Shown here: positions 1 to 7,141 of the stretch, piece by piece
Numbering within the stretch: position 1 is the stretch's first letter
How the letters are laid out: each line of letters starts with the position of its first letter
Assembly (NCBI GenBank): GCA_964537505.1
Contig: CAZICK010000095.1
Coordinates: forward strand, 1-13,724
Length of the DNA stretch: 13,724 nucleotides
Direction of reading: 5' to 3'
From: DAINBT01 sp036732785
GTDB lineage: Bacteria > Planctomycetota > Phycisphaerae > Sedimentisphaerales > SM23-30
Position numbers and translations under genes: made by a program
The notes under the pieces: model-generated
The model's input: the letters and a program-made list of their open reading frames with translations, nothing else
What the model was told of the DNA's origin: nothing
Databases searched by the model: none

Positions 1-66
1 CAGCAGTTCTTAGCCTCGTGTTCTGTACAGATTCTTATGAGGAACCTCTTTTTTATTGCTCTTTTT

Positions 67-110
67 TACAGATTAGCTTTCGCGGTTTTTTTAACCCAAT
101 TTTTATTCAA
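67..110 (-). repeat. Interspersed 44-nt repeat, copy A
   Basis: Read on the minus strand, this stretch matches 8044-8087 at 37 of 44 positions by manual alignment. The best-kept core is GTTAAAAAArCCGCGAAAG. Both copies lie downstream of a minus-strand gene (nifJ here, pabB at the other site) in the same orientation, which suggests a dispersed intergenic element or a shared 3'-end signal. The family is not recognised. Confidence 0.6.
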
Positions 111-138
111 CAGGGCCTGGCAAATTGCCAGACCCTGT
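110..138 (-). terminator. Hairpin downstream of nifJ, possible terminator
   Basis: Two 14-nt arms (110-123 and 125-138) are complementary around one central base. On the minus-strand RNA the only imperfection is a G-U wobble. The hairpin starts 35 nt past the nifJ stop codon, where a terminator would be expected. There is no clean U-tract after the stem on the minus strand (it continues TTGAATAAAAATT), so it may instead stabilise the mRNA 3' end or need a factor to terminate. Confidence 0.45.
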
Positions 139-172
139 AAATAAACTTTTAGAGATTCCCTTTATACGTCGT

Positions 173-3100
173 TTAAGCTTCAGCCATTTTTTTGTACATC
201 TCGTAACGTTCTACGTATTCCTGAGCCAGTCGTTTGTGCAACACCTTGGCCTCCTCCGGGAATTGTTTGACCAGCGTCGTGTAACGAACCTCGCCCATCA
301 GGAAATCGTTCAACTCCGCAGTAGGTTCTTTGGAATCCAGCACAAACGGGTTTTTCCCTTCTTTTTTCAGCAGCGGATTGTAGCGATACAACATCCAATA
401 GCCGCAATCGACGGCTCGTTTTTCTTCTTCCTGGCTCTTGCCCATGTTGATGCCGTGATTGATGCACGGCGAATACGCCATAATCAACGACGGACCCGGA
501 TAACTTTCCGCTTCCGTCAGGGCCTTGACCAGTTGATTCTTATTGGCGCCCATCGCCACCGACGCCACATATACATATCCATAGCTCATCGCCATCAGTC
601 CGAGGTCTTTCTTTTTGGTTTTCTTGCCCGATGCGGCAAACTTGGCCACCGAACCGGTCGGCGTCGCTTTGCTGCTCTGACCGCCGGTATTGGAATATAC
701 CTCCGTATCCAGCACCAATATGTTTACATCTTCGCCGCTGGCCACGACATGATCCAGTCCGCCGTAACCGATATCATACGCCCAGCCGTCGCCGCCAAAG
801 GCCCAAACACTCTTCTTGGTAAACAAATTCTGCATCGACAGAATATCCTCAAGCAGCTTGTTATCCGCGGATTGTTGTGCTAAAAGCTCACGCAGCGTAT
901 CACCAACCTGCCGGCTCTTCTCACCGTCATTCCTATTGTCCAGCCAGGCTTGCATAGCCCCTTTCAACTCGGCGGGAATATCCGTTGCCATTGCTTCACG
1001 AATTTTTTGGGCCAAATATTCACGGCGCTGACTGTATCCGAGGTTCATACCGTAACTAAATTCGGCAATGTCTTCGAACAGCGAATTGGCCCAGGCCGGT
1101 CCGTGACCTTTTTCATTAACCGTATAGGGACAACTGGGCGCCGAACCGCCGTAAATACTCGAACAGCCCGTGGCGTTGCCGATTACCATCCGATCGCCGA
1201 ATAGTTGCGTAATCAGTTTCACATAAGGCGTCTCGCCGCAACCGGCACAGGCGCCGCTATACTCAAACAACGATTGCTGAAACTGACTGCCTTTGAGTGT
1301 TTCCTTCTTCATCATATTAGAGTGATACGGAATTTTCGAAGAGAAAACCTGATTGGGAATTTCCGCTTCTTTTTGAGTTGACAGTGGTTTCATCTCCAGC
1401 GCCTTGGTCTTGGCAGGACAGATGTCGGCACAATTACCGCAACCGGTACAGTCCATTACGCTGATCTGAATGCGATACTGGTAATTATCCATACCCGGCC
1501 CCTTTGCCTGGACAGTCTCGAAACCGGCCGGGGCATCCTTCAACTCTTCCTGCGTGGCCAGGATCGGACGAATTACCGCATGAGGACAAACGAAAGCACA
1601 TTGATTGCATTGAATACAGTTTTCTTTTATCCATTGGGGCGTTTCGATCGCAATACCGCGTTTCTCGAACTGCGTCGTCGCGGTCGGATAGGTCCCGTCA
1701 GCCGCACAGGCCCTATACGAACCATCCAGCTCATCGGCAAACGAGCTTACCGGCAGGGTGGTCCCCTTTTGCGAGATCATCGGACGCATTACCTTAGTGA
1801 CGAACTCAGGCTCGTCGCGATTAGGCTCCTCTTCCAATTCAGCCTTGGCCCAGCTTGGAGGATAGTCGATCTCCTGAAGGTTCTCCACCGCCGCATCGAC
1901 GCCGGCATTATTCATCGCCACCACCTTATCACCCTTGCGACCGTAGGTCTTCTTGATCGCGTCTTTGAGATATCCAATCGCCTCGTCAGCCGGGATTACA
2001 TCAGCCAGCTTGAAAAACGCTGTCTGCATAATCATATTGATACGCTGGCCCAAACCGACTTCGGCAGCGATCCTGACCGCATCAATATTATAAAACTTCA
2101 GTTTCTTCCGGGCGATGGTTCGTTTCATCGAACCGGGCAGTTGCTCTTCCATCTCCTCCAGCGTCCAGGGAGAGTTCAGCAAAAACGTCCCACCTTGACG
2201 AATACCTTCAAGTACGTCATAAAGCTGCACATAAGCGCGATTATGACAGGCTACGAAATCAGCCACGTCAATCAGGTAGGAAGACCTGATCTGCTGATCG
2301 CCAAAACGCAGGTGGGAGACGGTAAGACCGCCGGACTTCTTGCTGTCATAGGCGAAGTAACCCTGGGCGTACAAGTCGGTGTTATCGCCGATGATCTTAA
2401 TCGCGTTTTTGTTTGCTCCAACCGTACCGTCGCTGCCCAGGCCCCAGAACTTGCAGCGGACCGTACCTTTCGGCGAGGCGTCAATCTCTTCGGTAATCGG
2501 CAACGACGTCATTGTCACATCATCAGTGATCCCCACGGTAAAATGGTTCTTAGGCTCATTCTGGGAGAGATTATCGAACACCGCCTTAACCATACTGGGT
2601 GTAAACTCGGCGCTGGAAAGACCATACCGCCCACCCACAATAATCGGTGTATCGCGACGCTCCATATATGCCGTACATATATCCTGATACAGCGGCTCAC
2701 CCAGGCTGCCCGGTTCCTTTGTCCGGTCCAGTACCGCGATCCGCTCGACGCTTTCGGGCATCGCCTTGAACAAGTGTTTCGCTGAGAACGGCCGATACAA
2801 CCTTACCTTTATCAGCCCAACCTTCTCGCCACGGGCGGTCAGAAAATTAATTGCCTCTTCCGCGACTGCGCCGCCGGAACCCATCATTATGATAACGCGG
2901 TCAGCATCGGGCGCACCGACATAATCGAACAGGTGATATTCACGTCCGATCACACCTGTCAACTGGTCCATCGTCCCGGCGATAATATCCGCGGCAGCCT
3001 GATAATACCTGTTGCAAGCCTCACGAGCCTGGAAAAACGTATCGGGATTCTGTGCCGTACCGCGCAACTGCGGATTCTCAGGATTCATCGCCCGATGACG

Positions 3101-3757
3101 GAATTTATCGATCGCCTCCCAATCGACCAGGCTTGCCATCGTTTCATAGTCGATCATCTCAACCTTTTGTACCTCATGACTGGTACGAAACCCGTCAAAA
3201 AAGTTTACAAACGGAATGTTGGTCTTGAGCGTAGCCAGATGACAGACGGTTCCCAGGTCCATCACTTCCTGCACCGACCCACAGGCTATCAGGACAAACC
3301 CTGTCTGCCGGACAGCCATGACGTCACTGTGATCGCCGAAAATACTCAGAGCGTGACTGGCCAGCGTCCGGGCCGAAACATGAAAAACACACGGCATCAA
3401 TTCGCCCGCTATCTTATACATGTTGGGAATCATCAAAAGCAAACCCTGGCTGGCGGTAAACGTGGTAGTCAGAGCACCGGCCGCCAGTGAACCGTGCACA
3501 GCACCGGCCGCCCCGGCCTCCGACTGCATCTCACGGACCAGCAGCGTTTGACCAAAAATATTCTTACGCCCATAGGCCGCCCAGTCGTCGGCTATCTCGC
3601 CCATAGTTGATGAAGGGGTGATCGGATAGATCGCCGCTACATCGCTGAACGCGTATGCCACGTGTGAGGCAGCCGTGTTGCCATCGATGGTCTGCATAGT
3701 TTTTTTCTTCGCATTGGCGGTTTGGGTTTCCGCACCAGATTGTAATGAAGTCGCCAT
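173..3757 (-). CDS. nifJ: Pyruvate:ferredoxin (flavodoxin) oxidoreductase
   Basis: This single-chain, cytoplasmic enzyme of 1194 aa oxidises pyruvate and CoA to acetyl-CoA and CO2 and passes electrons to ferredoxin or flavodoxin. The length is typical of the homodimeric family. Visible in order: the N-terminal pyrimidine-binding domain with YPITPSS (about residues 44-50); a second domain with GSGGAVAEEAI; a 4Fe-4S ferredoxin domain with CIQCNQCAFVC (about 714) and CTGCGNCADIC (about 769); and the C-terminal TPP domain with CAGCGETPY (about 836), GGDGWAYDIGYGG (about 987) and the SNTGGQSSKATPTG loop. The start at 3757 has GGAGGT nine bases upstream; Met21 is an alternative. It appears monocistronic, with a repeat-containing leader before it and a hairpin after it. 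It implies anaerobic pyruvate metabolism. No frame damage or missing cluster cysteine was seen. Confidence 0.97.
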   Translation of the reverse strand: MATSLQSGAETQTANAKKKTMQTIDGNTAASHVAYAFSDVAAIYPITPSSTMGEIADDWAAYGRKNIFGQTLLVREMQSEAGAAGAVHGSLAAGALTTTFTASQGLLLMIPNMYKIAGELMPCVFHVSARTLASHALSIFGDHSDVMAVRQTGFVLIACGSVQEVMDLGTVCHLATLKTNIPFVNFFDGFRTSHEVQKVEMIDYETMASLVDWEAIDKFRHRAMNPENPQLRGTAQNPDTFFQAREACNRYYQAAADIIAGTMDQLTGVIGREYHLFDYVGAPDADRVIIMMGSGGAVAEEAINFLTARGEKVGLIKVRLYRPFSAKHLFKAMPESVERIAVLDRTKEPGSLGEPLYQDICTAYMERRDTPIIVGGRYGLSSAEFTPSMVKAVFDNLSQNEPKNHFTVGITDDVTMTSLPITEEIDASPKGTVRCKFWGLGSDGTVGANKNAIKIIGDNTDLYAQGYFAYDSKKSGGLTVSHLRFGDQQIRSSYLIDVADFVACHNRAYVQLYDVLEGIRQGGTFLLNSPWTLEEMEEQLPGSMKRTIARKKLKFYNIDAVRIAAEVGLGQRINMIMQTAFFKLADVIPADEAIGYLKDAIKKTYGRKGDKVVAMNNAGVDAAVENLQEIDYPPSWAKAELEEEPNRDEPEFVTKVMRPMISQKGTTLPVSSFADELDGSYRACAADGTYPTATTQFEKRGIAIETPQWIKENCIQCNQCAFVCPHAVIRPILATQEELKDAPAGFETVQAKGPGMDNYQYRIQISVMDCTGCGNCADICPAKTKALEMKPLSTQKEAEIPNQVFSSKIPYHSNMMKKETLKGSQFQQSLFEYSGACAGCGETPYVKLITQLFGDRMVIGNATGCSSIYGGSAPSCPYTVNEKGHGPAWANSLFEDIAEFSYGMNLGYSQRREYLAQKIREAMATDIPAELKGAMQAWLDNRNDGEKSRQVGDTLRELLAQQSADNKLLEDILSMQNLFTKKSVWAFGGDGWAYDIGYGGLDHVVASGEDVNILVLDTEVYSNTGGQSSKATPTGSVAKFAASGKKTKKKDLGLMAMSYGYVYVASVAMGANKNQLVKALTEAESYPGPSLIMAYSPCINHGINMGKSQEEEKRAVDCGYWMLYRYNPLLKKEGKNPFVLDSKEPTAELNDFLMGEVRYTTLVKQFPEEAKVLHKRLAQEYVERYEMYKKMAEA

Positions 3758-3829
3758 TTAAAATTTACCTCCATATATGGTTATTTTGGTATCACAGTTG
3801 CAAAACATAACTGTCATTTTTTTATCACC

Positions 3830-3875
3830 AGGAATCACGTCGTGTTATTAGCAGGATTCACGTCATGTTATCAGT
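3830..3875. repeat. Two tandem 23-bp repeats upstream of nifJ
   Basis: Copies at 3830-3852 and 3853-3875 share the pattern AGGAwTCACGTCrTGTTATyAG, differing at a few positions. The stretch before them (about 3812-3829, ending TTTATCACC) looks like a decayed third copy. They lie 73-118 bp upstream of the nifJ start, a position suited to an operator or activator site. Closer to the gene, ACAGTT (3794-3799) and AACTGT (3809-3814) form an inverted repeat. No confident -35/-10 pair for nifJ was found in the 3758-3994 gap. Confidence 0.55.
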
Positions 3876-3994
3876 GGAAACTACAATATAAAAAATTATG
3901 TGTCGCCATGCCAGCATTATTTTACATTGCCCGCAAATCAACCGATCAGGGTACATACATCCTGCCCTGTCACAAACTATCGACCTTTTTTGCA

Positions 3995-4561
3995 TTAATT
4001 GTGACCAATATGTAATTCTTTTTCTCCAAAAACCTCAGCCGTAAACAAATAAACCGCCGTATCGGACTTTTTCCAGGCGTCACCCGGCAGGCCCGCCTTG
4101 CCCACACAACATTGACTGAGAAATTCCTCCTTACTCCAGCCGGTTTCCGTTGCCACCTGCGGCAGAAAACAGCCGCTGGTCCAACCTCGCTTGATATATA
4201 TCCCGTGTTTGCCCAGTTCCAGGCTCAGGGGATCGTCTGTTCGCTCCAGCGGCGAGAGCACCGATATCTCGATATCAATCTCGTCCAGTTCCGCCGGGGT
4301 GATCGGGTTCATGGTGAAACGACCATCCTGCGTAGCTGCAATAGCCATTTCCCTTACTGTACTGAGCAGGCTCTGGCTCGGCTGAAATTGGCCGATACAG
4401 CCGCGTAGTCGGCCATGATTGTGGATCGTCACGAAACAGCCTCGCATCTCGTTAAACAACGGATCTTTCGATTCGAATCCACTGACCGGCTCCCGCCGCA
4501 CCGCTGCCGTCACCGCCTTGCGTGCCACCTGCAACAACGATCTTTTCTGCTTTTCAGTCAT
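3995..4561 (-). CDS. AMMECR1-domain protein
   Basis: The 188-aa product matches the AMMECR1 family across its whole length. The family signature LRGCIG is at residues 52-57, preceded by MRGCFVTIHNHGRLRG and followed by the MAIAATQDGRF and ISVLSPLE blocks and the C-terminal GWSKEEFL segment. The biochemical role is not firmly established. The family is often linked with Memo-like and radical-SAM proteins, neither of which is present here. The frame is open further upstream, but the ATG at 4561 is chosen because GGGAG lies eight bases before it, the family begins about there, and the upstream extension would overlap dedA. It lies 59 bp downstream of dedA on the same strand, so the two are probably co-transcribed. 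No signal peptide; presumably cytoplasmic. Confidence 0.9.
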   Translation of the reverse strand: MTEKQKRSLLQVARKAVTAAVRREPVSGFESKDPLFNEMRGCFVTIHNHGRLRGCIGQFQPSQSLLSTVREMAIAATQDGRFTMNPITPAELDEIDIEISVLSPLERTDDPLSLELGKHGIYIKRGWTSGCFLPQVATETGWSKEEFLSQCCVGKAGLPGDAWKKSDTAVYLFTAEVFGEKELHIGHN

Positions 4562-4620
4562 TGTTCTGTCTCCCACAGCACTGTCTTTTTTCCCCCAGAC
4601 TATGACGCCAATATCAACTA

Positions 4621-5271
4621 TCACAAATATTTCAGAACGACAAATCCACCGATCAATAATAGCATGAACGCTATACACAGCCAGTTAAAGTACTTATCGA
4701 CAAATGGCTTGATTGTCGGACCGTATTTGCCGAACAGACCGGCCACCAGAAAAAACCGCGCCGACCGGCCGATCACCGAGGCTATCAGAAAAATACCGAA
4801 GTTTATATCACAGGCGCCTGCCGTGATCGTTATCACCTTGTACGGAAGCGGAGTAAAACCGGCCGCGAAAACCACCCAGGCCGACCAGTCTTTATACCAC
4901 TGCTGCGCCTGCAGGAACTCATGCTCGCCAAAACCGGGAATATGTTCAAAACAGAATATCGCCAATCCGCTGTAATCACCTCCACTAAACCACAGCCAGT
5001 ATCCGATAACATAGCCCAATATCCCGCCGGCTACACTCGCTAGCGAACAGATCAGGGCAAACCGCCACCATTTTCGCCTGGCCCCCAGGGTCAGCGGCGC
5101 CAGAAGCACATCCGGCGGAACAGGAAAAAATGAAGACTCGGCAAATGACAGTACAAACAACGCCCAGCCCCCATACGAGGTCTGGGCCCAGTGTAAAACC
5201 CAGTCATACAAACGCCGATGTAAATGCCAACGGTTACAGCGGTTTTGGGTGGTTTGCACCTCTTGGGACAT
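4621..5271 (-). CDS. DedA/YqaA-like VTT-domain membrane protein
   Basis: A 216-aa integral membrane protein of the DedA/SNARE-associated (VTT) family, closest in look to the short YqaA type. Several DedA members act in membrane lipid flipping and envelope homeostasis; the substrate of this one is unknown. Seen in sequence: a hydrophobic segment ending in FAESSFFPVPPDVLLAPL, a small-residue helix SLASVAGGILGYVIGYWLW, the family hallmark FTPLPYKVITITAGA, the segment IGRSARFFLVAGLFGKYGP, and a last hydrophobic helix WLCIAFMLLLIGGFVVL. The frame continues upstream to 5415, but the Met at 5271 has AGGAAGG ten bases upstream and gives the usual family length. The extra N-terminus would be atypical for the family. 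It is first in a probable two-gene operon with the AMMECR1 gene. Confidence 0.88.
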   Translation of the reverse strand: MSQEVQTTQNRCNRWHLHRRLYDWVLHWAQTSYGGWALFVLSFAESSFFPVPPDVLLAPLTLGARRKWWRFALICSLASVAGGILGYVIGYWLWFSGGDYSGLAIFCFEHIPGFGEHEFLQAQQWYKDWSAWVVFAAGFTPLPYKVITITAGACDINFGIFLIASVIGRSARFFLVAGLFGKYGPTIKPFVDKYFNWLCIAFMLLLIGGFVVLKYL

Positions 5272-5316
5272 ACCAGATGGACCTTCCTGTATTAGTTGTA
5301 TCCTGTAATTGAGCCA

Positions 5317-5334
5317 ACTTTTTCGGGAAAAAGT
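5317..5334. promoter_or_regulatory. 18-bp palindrome upstream of dedA
   Basis: ACTTTTTCGGGAAAAAGT has perfect 8-bp arms around a central GG and lies 46-63 bp upstream of the chosen dedA start. A -10-like GATACT on the minus strand (5333-5338) overlaps its edge. This fits an operator or a small RNA hairpin in the leader. No regulator can be named. Confidence 0.4.
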
Positions 5335-5357
5335 ATCAAAAGGCCAAAATTTCCTGG

Positions 5358-5385
5358 TTGACATTGTCAATAACACACATACAAT
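5358..5385 (+). promoter_or_regulatory. Predicted sigma-70-type promoter toward ispE
   Basis: TTGACA (5358-5363, perfect -35) is followed after 16 bp by TACAAT (5380-5385, one mismatch from TATAAT). Transcription would start near 5392 and give a leader of about 150 nt before ispE. The -35 lies inside the perfect inverted repeat TTGACATTGTCAA (5358-5370), which could be a repressor site. Confidence 0.5.
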
Positions 5386-5409
5386 TAAGCAAAGGAATGC
5401 GTAAGGATA

Positions 5410-5532
5410 ATGCATGGAGGGTGCGTCGTCAAGTGTTGTGGCAGTTGTATGTTTCTGTGGCCTTTTTTCGGGGGGGGCTGTTTTCTGATAACTTCTTGTT
5501 TGGTCTGTAGTTATAAATCTATTCCTTTTTGA
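5410..5532 (+). CDS. Candidate Cys-rich 40-aa micro-ORF before ispE
   Basis: ATG at 5410 opens a 40-codon frame ending with TGA at 5530-5532, inside the predicted ispE leader. AAGG sits only three to four bases upstream of the ATG, which is close for a ribosome binding site. The peptide would contain seven cysteines (CVVKCCGSC near the N-terminus) and hydrophobic stretches. Its stop codon overlaps the GAGGA of the ispE ribosome binding site, a geometry that permits translational coupling. Against it: no family recognised, a run of eight Gs (5470-5477), and codon use unlike the neighbouring genes. It could be chance. Confidence 0.18.
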   Translation: MHGGCVVKCCGSCMFLWPFFGGGCFLITSCLVCSYKSIPF

Positions 5533-5542
5533 GGAATAATAA

Positions 5543-6484
5543 GTGACAACACCTGTACTGGGTCATCGTGGTCCGATCGAAACAGCCAAAGCCATTGCTA
5601 TGCGGCCGCCGGCCAAGTTGAATTTGTCTTTAGTGGTCTTAGATCGTCAACCAGACGGCTATCATGATCTGCACACGGTAATGGCCACCGTCAATCTCCA
5701 CGACGATCTGCATATCCGAATTTCCGACAAGCCTGGCATTCGCCTGTCTTGCGATGGTCTGCCCAGCCCGAAGGACCATGAAAATTTAGTTTATCGTGCC
5801 GCTGAATTGTTAGCCCGCCGCAACAACGTACAACCGGCCCTGGAGATATACCTAAACAAACGTATTCCCTCTGGTGCCGGTTTGGGTGGTGGCAGCAGTG
5901 ACGCCGCCGCTTGTTTGCTAGGCCTGAACCGGCTTTGGGCTTTGGGTCTGCCCATCGAACAATTGGACTCTCTGGCCGCGGAACTCGGCTGTGACGTACC
6001 GTTTTTCCTTCACGGTCCCGTCGCTTATTGCACTGGTAAAGGCGAAATCGTCATGGAACTGCCTCATCGCTGTCGGCGCTATGTCCTGTTGATTGTTCCC
6101 GACATTCGCACTTCCACCGCAGAGGTTTATCGCAACTATACCTGCGACAGAATTCGCGCCGAAGAGGACATCTCGCTGATTCGCTATTTTCTCCGCCGAG
6201 GAGACCTTGACGGATTGCTTACTCAGAGTATCAACAGTCTTGTCGGCTCCGCAATGACGCTGTTTGAACCGCTAAGAATCTTACAGCACAAAATCGAAGA
6301 TATGAACATTAGTCCTGTTCACATGTCCGGAAGCGGATCGTGCCTTTTTGTCACTTCCGAGTCCCACGAACAGATAACCCAATGGGCTAAGCAAATACAC
6401 AAACACAATCTGGCTCAAACTTTCGAAGTCAATTTTCATGATCATGGGGAACTATTTGTGGAGGTGCACCATGGAGGTGTCTGA
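5543..6484 (+). CDS. ispE: 4-diphosphocytidyl-2-C-methyl-D-erythritol kinase
   Basis: A 313-aa cytoplasmic GHMP kinase that phosphorylates CDP-methylerythritol with ATP in the non-mevalonate (MEP) isoprenoid pathway. Seen: PPAKLNLSLVVLDRQPDGYHDL (residues 22-43, with the conserved Lys25), the glycine-rich ATP loop PSGAGLGGGSSDAAA (109-123), CDVPFF (150-155, with the catalytic Asp151), and the C-terminal MSGSGSCLF motif. The start is a GTG with GAGGA seven bases upstream. This gives about 15 more residues before the PAK motif than usual. An ATG at 5600 would give a more typical N-terminus but has no ribosome binding site. The spoVG start codon lies inside the 3' end (14-nt overlap), so the two are translationally linked, as in the ispE-spoVG neighbourhood of Bacillus. 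Confidence 0.96.
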   Translation: MTTPVLGHRGPIETAKAIAMRPPAKLNLSLVVLDRQPDGYHDLHTVMATVNLHDDLHIRISDKPGIRLSCDGLPSPKDHENLVYRAAELLARRNNVQPALEIYLNKRIPSGAGLGGGSSDAAACLLGLNRLWALGLPIEQLDSLAAELGCDVPFFLHGPVAYCTGKGEIVMELPHRCRRYVLLIVPDIRTSTAEVYRNYTCDRIRAEEDISLIRYFLRRGDLDGLLTQSINSLVGSAMTLFEPLRILQHKIEDMNISPVHMSGSGSCLFVTSESHEQITQWAKQIHKHNLAQTFEVNFHDHGELFVEVHHGGV

Positions 6485-7055
6485 AATCAGAATTAAGCTG
6501 GTAAGAAATCGCGGTGACCGTCTCAAAGCTTTTTGTTCGATTACTTTTGACGACGATTTCGTGGTACGCGATCTGAAGATTATCGAAGGTGTCGGCGGTT
6601 ATTTTGTCGCCATGCCTTCGCGTAAGATAACAGATCGTTGTTCGGCGTGCGGAATGAAAAATCATTTGCGCGCTAAATTCTGCAACGAGTGCGGCAAACG
6701 GATGAACGAAAATCGGGCAAAAAGAGGCGACGAACGAACAAAGCTCCACGCTGACGTCGCGCATCCGATCAATTCGCAATTCCGGGACATAATCCAAAAG
6801 CGAATCACCGAAGCTTATCATCAGGAAGTAGAAAAATCAAAACAGCCCGGCTATGTGTCGCCCAGGATGGATGACCTTGATGTGGAATACGCCGACGACT
6901 TATCCGCTGGGACCGACGAGTTTGTTTCCAGCACCGATGCCCAAGGCTCATCTGTGCCGTCGAACCCGGACAGTCCCGTTGAAAAAAACCATCGGGACGA
7001 TGAGTCCTCCAAATCTTCAACCGATCCATCTGATTTCAGTGAAGGCATACTCTAA
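6471..7055 (+). CDS. spoVG: SpoVG-family protein with inserted zinc ribbon and acidic tail
   Basis: A 194-aa protein, about twice the usual SpoVG length. SpoVG proteins are small nucleic-acid-binding regulators. Residues 1-55 match the SpoVG N-terminal half (MEVSEIRIKLV, then FVVRDLKIIEG and FVAMPSRK). Residues 94-118 match the C-terminal half (ADVAHPINSQFRDIIQKRI). Between them is a CxxC-x10-CxxC zinc-ribbon module (Cys57, Cys60, Cys71, Cys74) and a basic linker. Residues 126-194 form a Ser/Asp/Glu-rich, probably disordered tail. The ATG at 6471 has GGAGG six bases upstream and overlaps ispE; an in-frame upstream Met at 6438 lacks this support. The insertion falls at a natural break in the SpoVG fold, so the protein is probably functional. 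Its target is unknown. Confidence 0.88.
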   Translation: MEVSEIRIKLVRNRGDRLKAFCSITFDDDFVVRDLKIIEGVGGYFVAMPSRKITDRCSACGMKNHLRAKFCNECGKRMNENRAKRGDERTKLHADVAHPINSQFRDIIQKRITEAYHQEVEKSKQPGYVSPRMDDLDVEYADDLSAGTDEFVSSTDAQGSSVPSNPDSPVEKNHRDDESSKSSTDPSDFSEGIL

Positions 7056-7090
7056 ACTGCGATTCAGCCGACTAATGCGGGAAAAGGTGC

Positions 7091-7110
7091 GACACGTAGA
7101 GCCGCGTAAG
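7091..7110 (+). repeat. 20-nt dispersed repeat, copy 1
   Basis: GACACGTAGAGCCGCGTAAG occurs here and, exactly, on the opposite strand at 12785-12804. The similarity continues for several bases (NGAAA). This copy lies in the 86-bp gap between the convergent spoVG and pabC genes. A 20-base exact match in a window of this size is not expected by chance. Confidence 0.7.
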
Positions 7111-7141
7111 AGAAATTGCACTGATTTGGTTCGATCATCAT

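Noticed and set aside
1..66. Gene fragment or RNA gene at the left edge
   Set aside because: No frame, ribosome binding site or tRNA-like fold was found; only AT-rich sequence.
1580..2785. A 401-codon plus-strand open frame antisense to nifJ
   Set aside because: Lies wholly within nifJ on the opposite strand; its protein has no recognisable motif and is rich in Arg/His as expected of an antisense shadow. The same holds for frames at 125-883 and 2933-3490.
5272..5415. N-terminal extension of the DedA-like protein from an ATG at 5415
   Set aside because: The Met at 5271 has a better ribosome binding site and normal family length; the extension would also cover the promoter and both palindromes.
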